A DNA stretch of 5,298 nt from Actinomycetes bacterium (GTDB lineage Bacteria > Actinomycetota > Actinomycetes > Propionibacteriales > Nocardioidaceae). The notes under the pieces are model-generated. The model was given only the letters and a program-made list of their open reading frames with translations, did not search any database and was not told where the DNA came from. Numbering within the stretch: the stretch's first letter is position 1; each line of letters opens with the position of its first letter. Both the position numbers and the translations under genes were made by a program. Location of the stretch: contig JAKPAQ010000482.1 of NCBI GenBank assembly GCA_029779385.1, positions 1 to 5,298 on the forward strand, read 5' to 3'. Of the stretch, positions 1 to 5,298 are shown piece after piece.

Positions 1-374
1 TAATACTCAAATACCCAGCCGATGACACAGATCGCACCGATCGGCAGTGCCAAGATGAACAACCACCAGCCGATCACCACGCCCAAGACGAGCAGCGCGA
101 ACGAAAGGGCAGTGAACAACGGCCACCAACTGAACGGCGGGAAGAAGCCAAGTTCACCGGCCCCCTCGATGATTTCGCCATCAAGGCGATCTTCTGGCCG
201 CAGCGGAATCGCCTTTGCGACGAAGTAAAGATAGAAGCTGATCATCAGGAACAGCAGCATCGCCATCACGAGCGCTACCGTTCCGGTCACCTCATGAGAG
301 AGGGCCCAGTAAACGGGAGCGACGATCATAAAGAAGACGCCACAGCCCAGGAAAGTCCAGAACTCCTTGCGCAT
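1..374 (-). CDS. ctaF: Cytochrome c oxidase subunit IV, CtaF (3' end cut off by window)
   Basis: Small integral-membrane subunit of the actinobacterial aa3 cytochrome c oxidase; it carries no redox centre and is thought to support assembly or stability of the complex. I translated the strand by hand: ATG at 374, beginning MRKEFWTFLGCGVFF, and the frame stays open for 124 residues to the window edge. Two hydrophobic pairs are visible, at about residues 6-24 and 31-52, then 87-101 and 103-121. Between them is the conserved cytosolic loop RPEDRLDGEI...GAGELGFFPPFSWWP (about 59-85), the best family marker. The last visible residues, WVFEY, match the VFEYY near the C-terminus of mycobacterial CtaF, so only a few residues are probably missing. 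It starts 3 bases after the ctaD stop; a modest Shine-Dalgarno-like GGTGAG (386-381) lies 6 bases upstream, inside the end of ctaD, which suggests translational coupling. Family and start are secure; the stop is not visible. Confidence 0.93.
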   Translation of the reverse strand, partial: MRKEFWTFLGCGVFFMIVAPVYWALSHEVTGTVALVMAMLLFLMISFYLYFVAKAIPLRPEDRLDGEIIEGAGELGFFPPFSWWPLFTALSFALLVLGVVIGWWLFILALPIGAICVIGWVFEY

Positions 375-377
375 CGG

Positions 378-2081
378 TCACTCACCAGCCTTGGGGTTGT
401 GGGTTACTTGATCGCGCGCCGCTTCGGCCTGAGCCAATTCCAACTCGGCAGCCTCAGGGTGATGCAGGTCGAAAGCAGGGCTTTCAGAGCGGATCCTAGG
501 CAACGAAATGAAGTTGTGACGCGGCGGCGGGCAGGAAGTTGCCCACTCGAGCGTGCGTCCCCAGCCCCACGGGTCGTCTTGGTTGACCATCGGCGACTTG
601 CGGGTCTTCCACACGTTGTAGAGGAACGGCAACGTCGAAGCACCAAGCAAGAACGCGCCCACGGTCGAAATCTCGTTCAACCGGGTGAAACCGTCACCTG
701 GCAGGTAGTCGGCGTAACGACGCGGGAAGCCTTCAACACCGAGCCAGTGCTGGATCAGGAAGGTCAGGTGGAAGCCGATGAACAAGAGCCAGAAGTGGAT
801 CTTTCCTAGCTTCTCGTCGAGCATCCGCCCGGTCATCTTTGGCCACCAGTAGTAGAACCCGGCGAACATCGCGAACACGACGGTGCCGAATACGACGTAG
901 TGGAAGTGCGCGACCACGAAGTAGGTGTCTGAGACGTGGAAGTCCAACGCCGGGGAGGCCAAGACGATGCCGGTAAGACCACCGAATAGGAACGTGGTCA
1001 AGAAGCCGAGGGCAAAGATCATCGGAGTGTCAAAGGACACAGATCCGCCCCACATCGTGCCAATCCAGTTGAAGAATTTCACTCCGGTTGGCACACCGAT
1101 TAACAACGTCATGAAACTGAAGAAGGCCAGATTCACCGCGCCGGTGACGAACATGTGGTGGGCCCAAACAGCGACCGAGAGAACCGCGATTGCCAAGGTC
1201 GCGCCAACTAGTCCGACGTAGCCGAAGACCGGCTTGCGGCTGAATACCGAGAGCACTTCGGTGATGATGCCGAAGAACGGCAACGCGATGATATAGACCT
1301 CAGGGTGGCCGAAGAACCAGAACAAATGCTGGTACATGATCGGACCGCCAGTAGAGGGGTCGAATATGTGGGCGCCGATCATTCGATCGGCGGCCAGCGC
1401 CAACAGCGCGGCGGCAAATACCGGGAAGACCACAATGATCAGCATGCTGGTCACGAGCGTGTTCCAGACGAAGATTGGCATCCGGAACATTGTCATGCCC
1501 GGGGCACGCATCGTGAAGATGGTCGTGATGAAGTTGACCGCGCCCAAGATCGTGCCGAGGCCCGACATGTACAGACCCATTACCCAAAGATCGCCACCGA
1601 CTCCGGGGCTATTGATTGAGTCCGAAAGCGGCAAGTACGCAAACCAGCCGAAACTAGCGGCGCCACCAGGCACGACGAAACCAGATACCGCGATCAGCGA
1701 GCCGAACAGGTACAGCCAATAGCTGAACATGTTCAATCGCGGGAAGGCGACATCGGGCGCACCGATCTGAATCGGCATGATCATGTTGCCGAAAGCAAAG
1801 AACAGTGGCGTCGCGAACATCAGCAACATGATCGTGCCGTGCATCGTGAACAACTGGTTGTAGGTCTCGTCGCCGACGAACTGGGTTCCCGGCCGGGCAA
1901 GCTCGGCGCGGATGATCAGCGCGAGGATACCGCCAAGGACGAAGAAGCAAAACGCCGTAACGGCATACATCTGACCGATGACCTTGTGGTCAGTGGTCGT
2001 CAACAAGGTGTACGCCTTCGAACCGAAGGTGCTTTCCTTTGGTTTGCTGGCGCTAGGCGCGTCGAACGTCGCGGTTGCCAT
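378..2081 (-). CDS. ctaD: Cytochrome c oxidase subunit I, CtaD (aa3 type, A1 class)
   Basis: Catalytic subunit of the proton-pumping terminal oxidase in the cytoplasmic membrane: it reduces O2 to water at the heme a3/CuB centre. It is 567 residues long, complete, with about 12 membrane helices. Visible ligands: heme a His81 (FTMHG) and His394, heme a3 His392 (VAHFHYV), CuB His259 and the pair His308-His309 (WAHHMF). Tyr263 of GHPEVY is positioned for the His-Tyr crosslink. D-channel Asp110 ([11 protein letters not shown]), Asn117 and Glu261 are present, as are K-channel Thr332 and Lys335 (VPTGVK), so this is an A1-class pump with both proton paths. The spacing of His259 to His308 equals that of the Rhodobacter enzyme (284 to 333). 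One oddity is Ser384 where the Mg-site His normally precedes Asp (FHVSDTY). A soluble tail from about residue 500 contains [13 protein letters not shown], shared with actinobacterial CtaD. The ATG at 2081 is preceded by GGAG at 5 bases and overlaps the ctaC stop (TGATG). Confidence 0.98.
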   Translation of the reverse strand: MATATFDAPSASKPKESTFGSKAYTLLTTTDHKVIGQMYAVTAFCFFVLGGILALIIRAELARPGTQFVGDETYNQLFTMHGTIMLLMFATPLFFAFGNMIMPIQIGAPDVAFPRLNMFSYWLYLFGSLIAVSGFVVPGGAASFGWFAYLPLSDSINSPGVGGDLWVMGLYMSGLGTILGAVNFITTIFTMRAPGMTMFRMPIFVWNTLVTSMLIIVVFPVFAAALLALAADRMIGAHIFDPSTGGPIMYQHLFWFFGHPEVYIIALPFFGIITEVLSVFSRKPVFGYVGLVGATLAIAVLSVAVWAHHMFVTGAVNLAFFSFMTLLIGVPTGVKFFNWIGTMWGGSVSFDTPMIFALGFLTTFLFGGLTGIVLASPALDFHVSDTYFVVAHFHYVVFGTVVFAMFAGFYYWWPKMTGRMLDEKLGKIHFWLLFIGFHLTFLIQHWLGVEGFPRRYADYLPGDGFTRLNEISTVGAFLLGASTLPFLYNVWKTRKSPMVNQDDPWGWGRTLEWATSCPPPRHNFISLPRIRSESPAFDLHHPEAAELELAQAEAARDQVTHNPKAGE

Positions 2082-2938
2082 CAGTGCTCCGATCCGCTCT
2101 CGTTGTTTGATTCAACACCGGCGACGGTGTTGGCCGAAATAGCGCCCTGCGGGCGACCAATTTGGCCCTTTTCTTCAAGCTCAGCCAGGTGAGACTTGAA
2201 CTCCTTCGCGGACACCACATGGAGTTTGAACAGCATTCGGGTGTGGTAGACACCGCACAGCTCAGCGCAGCGGCCAGTGAATACCCCTTCGCGGTTTGGC
2301 GTCATGGTGAAGGAGTTACTTCCGTCCTTGCCGGGGATCTTGCCCGGAACGACGTCCATCTTGAAATAGAACTCTGGGACCCAGAACGAGTGGATTACGT
2401 CAGGCGAAACGAGTTCGAACTTCACGCTCTCGTTTACCGGCAGCCACAGTTCGGGCAGGTTTGCCGTGTCGCCCTCGTCGAATACGGTCTCTCCGCTGGG
2501 GCCACCGTCAAGATAGTTGAAAGTCCACTGCCACTTGCTGCCGACGACCTCGACAGTGTGATCGGGGTTCGCGACTTCACGCAACTGAGCATTTTGAGAC
2601 TCAACCGTGTGGAAGAAGAACGTGGCGACCAAAATCACCGGGGCGATCGTGTAAAGCGCTTCGAGCGGCAGGTTGTAACGAACCTGCGACGGCGCCGGCG
2701 CCTCGTCGTTCTTGCGGCGGTAACGGATCGGGGCGTAGAGAATCATGCCGAAAACCAGCACGAACACTACGAGCACAGCGATCCACGTGCCAAGCCAGAG
2801 GTTCCACATGTAAATGGAACGGTCCGAACCGGCAATTGGCAAGGCGAGTCGGTTTAGATCCGACTCGTCCAAGGGCGAACAGCCGCCGAGTGTCACGGCT
2901 GCCAGGGCGGTCAATACCGCCAGTTTCATTCGACCCAC
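2081..2938 (-). CDS. ctaC: Cytochrome c oxidase subunit II, CtaC (CuA lipoprotein)
   Basis: Electron-entry subunit of the aa3 oxidase. Its outward-facing cupredoxin domain binds the dinuclear CuA centre; in actinobacteria the donor is the diheme cytochrome cc of the bc1 complex rather than soluble cytochrome c. The protein has 285 residues. An N-terminal signal ends in a lipobox-like LGGC with Cys20, so it is probably a lipoprotein. Two membrane helices follow at about 44-70 and 93-112. The aromatic WQWTF (136-140) and the complete CuA set follow: His183 ([10 protein letters not shown]), Cys224, Glu226, Cys228, His232 and Met235 ([12 protein letters not shown]), with the same internal spacing as in Paracoccus. 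It lacks the long insertion of mycobacterial CtaC, which is about 80 residues longer overall. The start is a GTG at 2938 with GAAAGG 6 bases upstream; an in-frame ATG three codons later (2929) would be 15 bases from that site and is less likely. The stop overlaps the ctaD start by one base. Confidence 0.97.
   Translation of the reverse strand: MGRMKLAVLTALAAVTLGGCSPLDESDLNRLALPIAGSDRSIYMWNLWLGTWIAVLVVFVLVFGMILYAPIRYRRKNDEAPAPSQVRYNLPLEALYTIAPVILVATFFFHTVESQNAQLREVANPDHTVEVVGSKWQWTFNYLDGGPSGETVFDEGDTANLPELWLPVNESVKFELVSPDVIHSFWVPEFYFKMDVVPGKIPGKDGSNSFTMTPNREGVFTGRCAELCGVYHTRMLFKLHVVSAKEFKSHLAELEEKGQIGRPQGAISANTVAGVESNNESGSEH
2087..2090 (-). promoter_or_regulatory. Ribosome binding site of ctaD
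   Basis: GGAG read on the minus strand, 5 bases before the ctaD ATG at 2081. It lies inside the last codons of ctaC, so ribosomes finishing ctaC end directly on the ctaD start. This supports the ATG at 2081 and coupled synthesis of subunits II and I. Confidence 0.75.
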
Positions 2939-2944
2939 GGAGTA

Positions 2945-2950
2945 CCTTTC
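2945..2950 (-). promoter_or_regulatory. Ribosome binding site deciding the ctaC GTG start
   Basis: GAAAGG on the minus strand, 6 bases before the GTG at 2938 and 15 bases before the alternative ATG at 2929. The spacing favours the GTG, which adds three residues (MGR) to the front of the lipoprotein signal peptide. Confidence 0.65.
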
Positions 2951-2982
2951 TCAGAACTTCTTCGACCACGTAGCGCCCGATC

Positions 2983-2996
2983 TGACAGGGCTGTCA
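2983..2996. promoter_or_regulatory. Perfect palindrome in the ctaC upstream region, possible operator
   Basis: TGACAGGGCTGTCA: 6-base arms around a 2-base centre, in the 98-base gap between the adoK stop and the ctaC GTG. The centre is too short for an RNA hairpin with a normal loop, so a dimeric DNA-binding protein site is the more natural reading. A -10-like TAGTGT (minus strand, 3005-3000) would place the transcription start near 2993, within the palindrome, as for a repressor site. However, no convincing -35 is visible and no regulator gene is in the window. A 14-base palindrome can also arise by chance. The role is inference. Confidence 0.35.
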
Positions 2997-3036
2997 TGAA
3001 CACTAACGCAGCAGGACGGTTTAGCGAGGGGTTAGG

Positions 3037-4044
3037 TCAGCCTGACTTGGCCGCCGTGTCGTGCCCGAACGGCAGTGCCGAATCAATGTCTGCCCTAGCC
3101 TGCGGACCGTATGCCGCTTCGATCCGGTCAAGGAACACGATTCGATCAAGAGAATACTCCTGAGTGCCGATGGTCTCCACCACACTCGCGGCGATTGCAC
3201 AGCCAACTTGCGCTGCACGCTCCAAATCCAAGCCAGCAGACACTGCGGCTAGGAAACCCCCACGGAAACTGTCGCCAACGCCGGTCGGGTCGACTGCGTC
3301 AATGCCAGCCAACGCGGCCACCTCGTAGACCTGGCCGTCAGGGCCGTAAACCACGACACCTCGCTTGCCGTGGGTGACGACGCGAACCCCAACTCGCTTG
3401 TCGATGTCCTCGTCGCTCCAGCCGGTCTTCTTGGCGATCAGCGCGGCCTCGTAGTCGTTGCTGAACAGGTAGGCGGCGCCGTCGATCAAGTCCGCGATCA
3501 GTTCGCCGTCGGCCCAGGCCAATTGCTGCGAGGGGTCGGCCGCGAACGGGATCTGCAGTTCACGGGCCTTATGCGTGTGTCGGACCATCGCTTCGGGATC
3601 GTCCGGGCCGATCAACAACAAGTCAATTGGCTCGCGCGAGTGCAACTCGGCAATGTCGATCTGCCGGGCTTGGGACATCGCGCCGGGGTAAAAGGTGACG
3701 ATTTGGGCATGAGCTTCGTCGGTAGTAATCGTGCACAAAGCCGTATGTAACGTCGACGAGACCAGGACGCGCGAGCAGTCAACACCGGCGTTCTCCAGCC
3801 AAGCCTTGTAGCCCTGATCCACGAAGTCGCGACCGACGGCGGCGACCAAGGTGGGGTGCAAGCCAAGACTCGCCAACCCGAAGGTGATGTTCGCCGCGCA
3901 CCCACCACGGCGAATATCGAGGTCGTCTACTAGGAACGAAACAGCCAACTTGTCCAGCTGATCGGGAACGAGCGAGTCGCTGAACTTGCCAGCGAAGGTC
4001 TGAAGGTGGTCGGTTGCAACCGAACCAGCTATTGCAAGATGCAC
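3037..4044 (-). CDS. adoK: PfkB-family kinase, adenosine kinase-like (AdoK/CbhK)
   Basis: Cytosolic ATP-dependent kinase of the ribokinase/PfkB superfamily, most similar as I recall to mycobacterial Rv2202c, an adenosine kinase that phosphorylates adenosine to AMP in purine salvage. With the start chosen here it has 335 residues. Seen from the N-terminus: a first strand LAIAGSVATDHL; the glycine-rich substrate motif RRGGCAANITFGLASLG at about 46-61; TFYPGAMSQAR near 117-127; AADPSQQLA near 168-176; LFSNDYE near 193-199; and the C-terminal signature DPTGVGDSF (252-260). That signature provides the anion hole and the catalytic base, Asp258. These motifs recur in Rv2202c. The start is uncertain: GTG codons at 4044, 4053 and 4077 are in frame and none has a good Shine-Dalgarno. 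Homology (Mtb begins MTIAVTGSIATDHL) favours 4044; 4077 would run translation through half of a strong hairpin. Substrate is inferred; another sugar or nucleoside is possible. Confidence 0.9.
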   Translation of the reverse strand: MHLAIAGSVATDHLQTFAGKFSDSLVPDQLDKLAVSFLVDDLDIRRGGCAANITFGLASLGLHPTLVAAVGRDFVDQGYKAWLENAGVDCSRVLVSSTLHTALCTITTDEAHAQIVTFYPGAMSQARQIDIAELHSREPIDLLLIGPDDPEAMVRHTHKARELQIPFAADPSQQLAWADGELIADLIDGAAYLFSNDYEAALIAKKTGWSDEDIDKRVGVRVVTHGKRGVVVYGPDGQVYEVAALAGIDAVDPTGVGDSFRGGFLAAVSAGLDLERAAQVGCAIAASVVETIGTQEYSLDRIVFLDRIEAAYGPQARADIDSALPFGHDTAAKSG

Positions 4045-4051
4045 GCCCGCC

Positions 4052-4057
4052 ACAATA
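4052..4057 (-). promoter_or_regulatory. -10-like element for a possibly leaderless adoK transcript
   Basis: TATTGT (fits TANNNT) on the minus strand ends 7 bases before the GTG at 4044. Transcription would therefore begin at or one base before the start codon. Leaderless genes are common in actinobacteria, and the lack of a Shine-Dalgarno before this GTG agrees with it. The -35 position falls in the hairpin and shows no good match, so the call is tentative. Confidence 0.3.
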
Positions 4058-4060
4058 GGC

Positions 4061-4103
4061 GATCGGGGCGGCCCCACCGAAAGCCGGGGGGGCCGCCCCG
4101 ATC
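4061..4103 (-). terminator. Strong GC-rich hairpin between erpA and adoK, probable U-tract-less terminator
   Basis: Left arm 4061-4075 (GATCGGGGCGGCCCC) is the exact reverse complement of right arm 4089-4103. The 13 bases between can add three more pairs (CCG 4077-4079 with CGG 4085-4087) after one A-G mismatch, leaving a 5-base loop. In the direction of transcription it begins 23 bases after the erpA stop and ends 17 bases before the GTG at 4044. No T-run follows the stem on either strand; the only four-base T-run on the minus strand precedes it. Actinobacterial terminators often lack a U-tract, so termination of erpA transcripts is the likeliest role. A processing or mRNA-stabilising stem is the alternative. 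Confidence 0.7.
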
Positions 4104-4125
4104 AAAAGACAGTGCTACTGGTAAC

Positions 4126-4506
4126 TCAGTGGAACGAGTCGCCACAGGCGCACGAGCCGGTGGCCATCGGGTTGTCAATCGTGAAGCCCTGCTTCTCGAT
4201 CGTGTCGACGAAATCGATGGTGGCGCCGTGCAAGTACGGCAGGCTCATCCGGTCAACGACAACATTCACGCCATCAAAGTCACGAATTTCATCACCGTCG
4301 AGCGAACGCTCGTCGAAGAAAAGCTGGTAGCGAAGGCCCGAGCAGCCGCCTGGCTGAACGGCGATGCGAAGCGCAAGGTCATCGCGGCCCTCTTGAGCCA
4401 GCAGGTTCTTGACCTTCGTGGCGGCTCCGTCGGTCATGGTCACGCCGTCGGCGGTCGCTGCGGTTTCAGTCGCGGTTTCGGTCGAGGTCTGGTCCGTTGC
4501 GGTCAT
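4126..4506 (-). CDS. erpA: A-type iron-sulfur carrier protein, ErpA/HesB family
   Basis: Cytosolic Fe-S cluster carrier/insertion protein of the HesB/IscA/ErpA family, which receives clusters from the SUF system and passes them to apo-enzymes. It has 126 residues, slightly longer than the roughly 118 I recall for mycobacterial Rv2204c. The three ligand cysteines are present: Cys55 in QPGGCSGLRY, and Cys119 and Cys121 in the C-terminal GSCACGDSF. Between them are the family blocks LFFDE, VVVDRMSLPYL and IDFVDTIEKQGFTIDNP. The first 20 or so residues are rich in Thr, Ala and Glu and look disordered; the conserved domain begins near TMTDGAA (23-29). The start is the ATG at 4506, preceded by AAGGAG at 5 bases; the frame is open farther upstream but that part is not family-like. 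It lies 114 bases downstream of the glycerate kinase and 81 upstream of adoK, with a hairpin after its stop. Which proteins it serves cannot be told from here. Confidence 0.95.
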   Translation of the reverse strand: MTATDQTSTETATETAATADGVTMTDGAATKVKNLLAQEGRDDLALRIAVQPGGCSGLRYQLFFDERSLDGDEIRDFDGVNVVVDRMSLPYLHGATIDFVDTIEKQGFTIDNPMATGSCACGDSFH

Positions 4507-4511
4507 CGGTG

Positions 4512-4517
4512 CTCCTT
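4512..4517 (-). promoter_or_regulatory. Ribosome binding site of erpA
   Basis: AAGGAG on the minus strand, 5 bases before the ATG at 4506: the best Shine-Dalgarno in the window. It fixes the start there and excludes a longer reading that would begin near 4620. Confidence 0.8.
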
Positions 4518-4525
4518 GGGCAACA

Positions 4526-4553
4526 AATATGTCGGCGGGTTCATGGATTACAA
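4526..4553 (-). promoter_or_regulatory. Candidate erpA promoter
   Basis: TTGTAA (4553-4548) and CATATT (4531-4526) with a 16-base spacer on the minus strand; the start would be near 4519, just before the Shine-Dalgarno. This stretch is AT-richer than its surroundings. A second -10-like TAAGAT lies at 4585-4580 without a recognisable -35. Both are weak matches, so a promoter in this gap is plausible but its exact position is not established. Confidence 0.3.
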
Positions 4554-4586
4554 CAACCGTCGACCTGGTTCGATTCGCTATCTTAC

Positions 4587-4617
4587 GCCGCGATGGTGGC
4601 GAGACCGACCCTGCGGC
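4587..4617 (-). terminator. Weak imperfect hairpin after the glycerate kinase stop
   Basis: On the minus strand GCCGC (4617-4613) can pair with GCGGC (4591-4587), with partly paired inner segments of the GGTCGG/CCACC type. It begins 4 bases after the TAA at 4623-4621. The stem is interrupted and no T-run follows, so it may be a weak terminator or chance pairing. Confidence 0.2.
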
Positions 4618-4620
4618 CAA

Positions 4621-5298
4621 TTACCTGCTATTTGGCGACCAGGTGCGCGCGACTCTCGCGGCCAGTTCTTGGAGGTGCCGGGCCGGTTCGGCCATTGCCG
4701 CAGCCTCATCAACTCGGTCAGTCACCCCGTATGCCGACTCGATGCCAAGTGCCCGGATTTCTCTGGCGCCGACGTCGACTCGACCGGCAATCACGATGCA
4801 AGGACGCGCTGCGGCACTGGCTACTTGGGCGACCCCGTGCACTACTTTTCCGGCGCGCGAGGAGTAGTCGAAAGCGCCTTCGCCAGTAACCACCAGATCG
4901 GCGCCTTGGGCCAGTTCGCCAAGACCGGTCGCTTCGGCCACCAGACCGATGCCCGAAGTGATCTTGGCTCCTAAAAGCAGCAGCGCGAAGCCGAGGCCAC
5001 CGGCGGCGCCGGCGCCCTTCTCATCGGCCACGCGACGTTCGGCCGGGGTGGACCCGCAGACCGCCTCAACGTAGCGGTCCAGCAGATGGTCGACCGACAG
5101 GATCTGTTCGTCGGTCAAACCCTTTTGTGGCCCGAAAGTCTTGGTCGCGCCGAACATCCCCAACAGTTGAGTTTCGACATCAGCCGCGACCAGCAGTTCA
5201 ATTCCGGCCAAGGTGGCGTTGACCGCAGCCAAGTCGACGTTTTCGATGCCGGCCAGCGCTGCCGGACCTTGATCGAGTGGGACGTTCGCGGTGGCACC
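4621..5298 (-). CDS. Glycerate kinase, GlxK/GarK family (5' end outside window)
   Basis: C-terminal 225 residues of a type-I glycerate kinase, which phosphorylates D-glycerate with ATP to a phosphoglycerate feeding central carbon metabolism. The frame is open to the window edge, so the gene continues beyond 5298; family members are about 360-380 residues, so roughly 140 are missing. Visible blocks: GIELLVAADVETQLLG then FGPQKG (about residues 55-60 of the visible part), GAGAAGGLGFALLLLGA (the glycine-rich stretch), and LVVTGEGAFDYSSRAGK, where TGEG and the following Asp are family hallmarks. The C-terminus ends TWSPNSR, stop TAA at 4623-4621. Two deviations from the common family pattern are visible: ETQL where DVxNPL is usual, and SS where QS or QT is usual after the TGEG Asp. 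It corresponds to mycobacterial Rv2205c, also upstream of the ErpA gene. A TTG at 5232 is in frame but interior to the family domain, so it is not the start. Substrate specificity is inferred from family. Confidence 0.88.
   Translation of the reverse strand, partial: GATANVPLDQGPAALAGIENVDLAAVNATLAGIELLVAADVETQLLGMFGATKTFGPQKGLTDEQILSVDHLLDRYVEAVCGSTPAERRVADEKGAGAAGGLGFALLLLGAKITSGIGLVAEATGLGELAQGADLVVTGEGAFDYSSRAGKVVHGVAQVASAAARPCIVIAGRVDVGAREIRALGIESAYGVTDRVDEAAAMAEPARHLQELAARVARTWSPNSR

Noticed and set aside
294..809. A 171-codon open frame on the plus strand
   Set aside because: It is antisense to ctaF and the end of ctaD, both firmly identified; no independent support.
2162..2857. A 231-codon open frame on the plus strand
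   Set aside because: It lies wholly opposite ctaC, is rich in Arg and Val as expected of an antisense shadow, and has no recognisable family features.
3036..3046. GTCAGCCTGAC palindrome at the adoK stop, as a terminator
   Set aside because: Five-base arms around a single base cannot form an RNA hairpin, and no T-run follows. It is mentioned only as a possible second half of a DNA-binding motif.
4045..4077. An 11-residue N-terminal extension of AdoK from the GTG at 4077
   Set aside because: No ribosome binding site, the start would lie in the hairpin loop, and homologues begin at the strand starting near the GTG at 4044.
4507..4620. A 38-residue N-terminal extension of ErpA
   Set aside because: Family members start near the ATG at 4506, which has AAGGAG at 5 bases; the extension would be read through the likely promoter region and is not family-like.
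4006..4974. A 322-codon open frame on the plus strand across adoK, erpA and the glycerate kinase
   Set aside because: It is antisense to three genes with clear family motifs, crosses gene boundaries, shows no recognisable domain, and is explained by the absence of stops opposite GC-rich codons.
5230..5232. TTG as a start of the glycerate kinase
   Set aside because: Conserved-looking sequence continues in frame upstream to the window edge, so the gene is truncated by the window rather than starting here.
1..5298. A previously undescribed biological system in the window
   Set aside because: Every long frame with coding character belongs to a known housekeeping family, no gap exceeds 114 bases, and no mobile, defence or repeat-array signature was seen on either strand.

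Overview
The window looks like a chromosomal stretch from an actinobacterium (Actinomycetota). The evidence is the protein content: a lipoprotein-type CtaC, a CtaD with the long cytosolic tail and actinobacterial motif variants, the actinobacteria-specific oxidase subunit IV (CtaF), and an adjoining AdoK/ErpA/glycerate-kinase block. That block resembles the gene neighbourhood I recall from Mycobacterium (Rv2199c-Rv2205c) and Streptomyces. Base composition is moderately GC-rich by eye (not computed). I cannot name a genus.

All six genes lie on the minus strand, so transcription runs from high to low coordinates. In that order: a 5'-truncated glycerate kinase (4621-5298), an ErpA/HesB-type Fe-S carrier (4126-4506), a PfkB-family adenosine-kinase-like gene (3037-4044), then cytochrome c oxidase subunits II (ctaC, 2081-2938), I (ctaD, 378-2081) and IV (ctaF, 1-374, cut by the window end). 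ctaC and ctaD overlap by one base (TGATG) and ctaF starts 3 bases after the ctaD stop, so ctaC-ctaD-ctaF is a tight, probably translationally coupled operon. The first three genes are separated by gaps of 81-114 bases that hold possible control elements. There is no gene-free stretch longer than 114 bases.

Functionally, ctaC-ctaD-ctaF encode most of an aa3-type (A1 class) terminal oxidase. CtaC takes electrons through CuA (in actinobacteria directly from the diheme cytochrome cc of the bc1 complex). CtaD passes them through heme a to the heme a3/CuB site, where O2 is reduced and protons are pumped. CtaF is a small membrane subunit. The upstream genes act in Fe-S cluster delivery, nucleoside salvage and glycerate metabolism; they share a neighbourhood with the oxidase but no direct pathway that I can show.

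The non-coding signals worth attention are a perfect 15-bp GC-rich hairpin between erpA and adoK (4061-4103), a -10-like element placed to give a leaderless adoK mRNA, and a perfect 14-bp palindrome in the ctaC leader (2983-2996). I found no mobile element, CRISPR array, RNA gene or evidently novel system; this is mostly a conserved housekeeping region.
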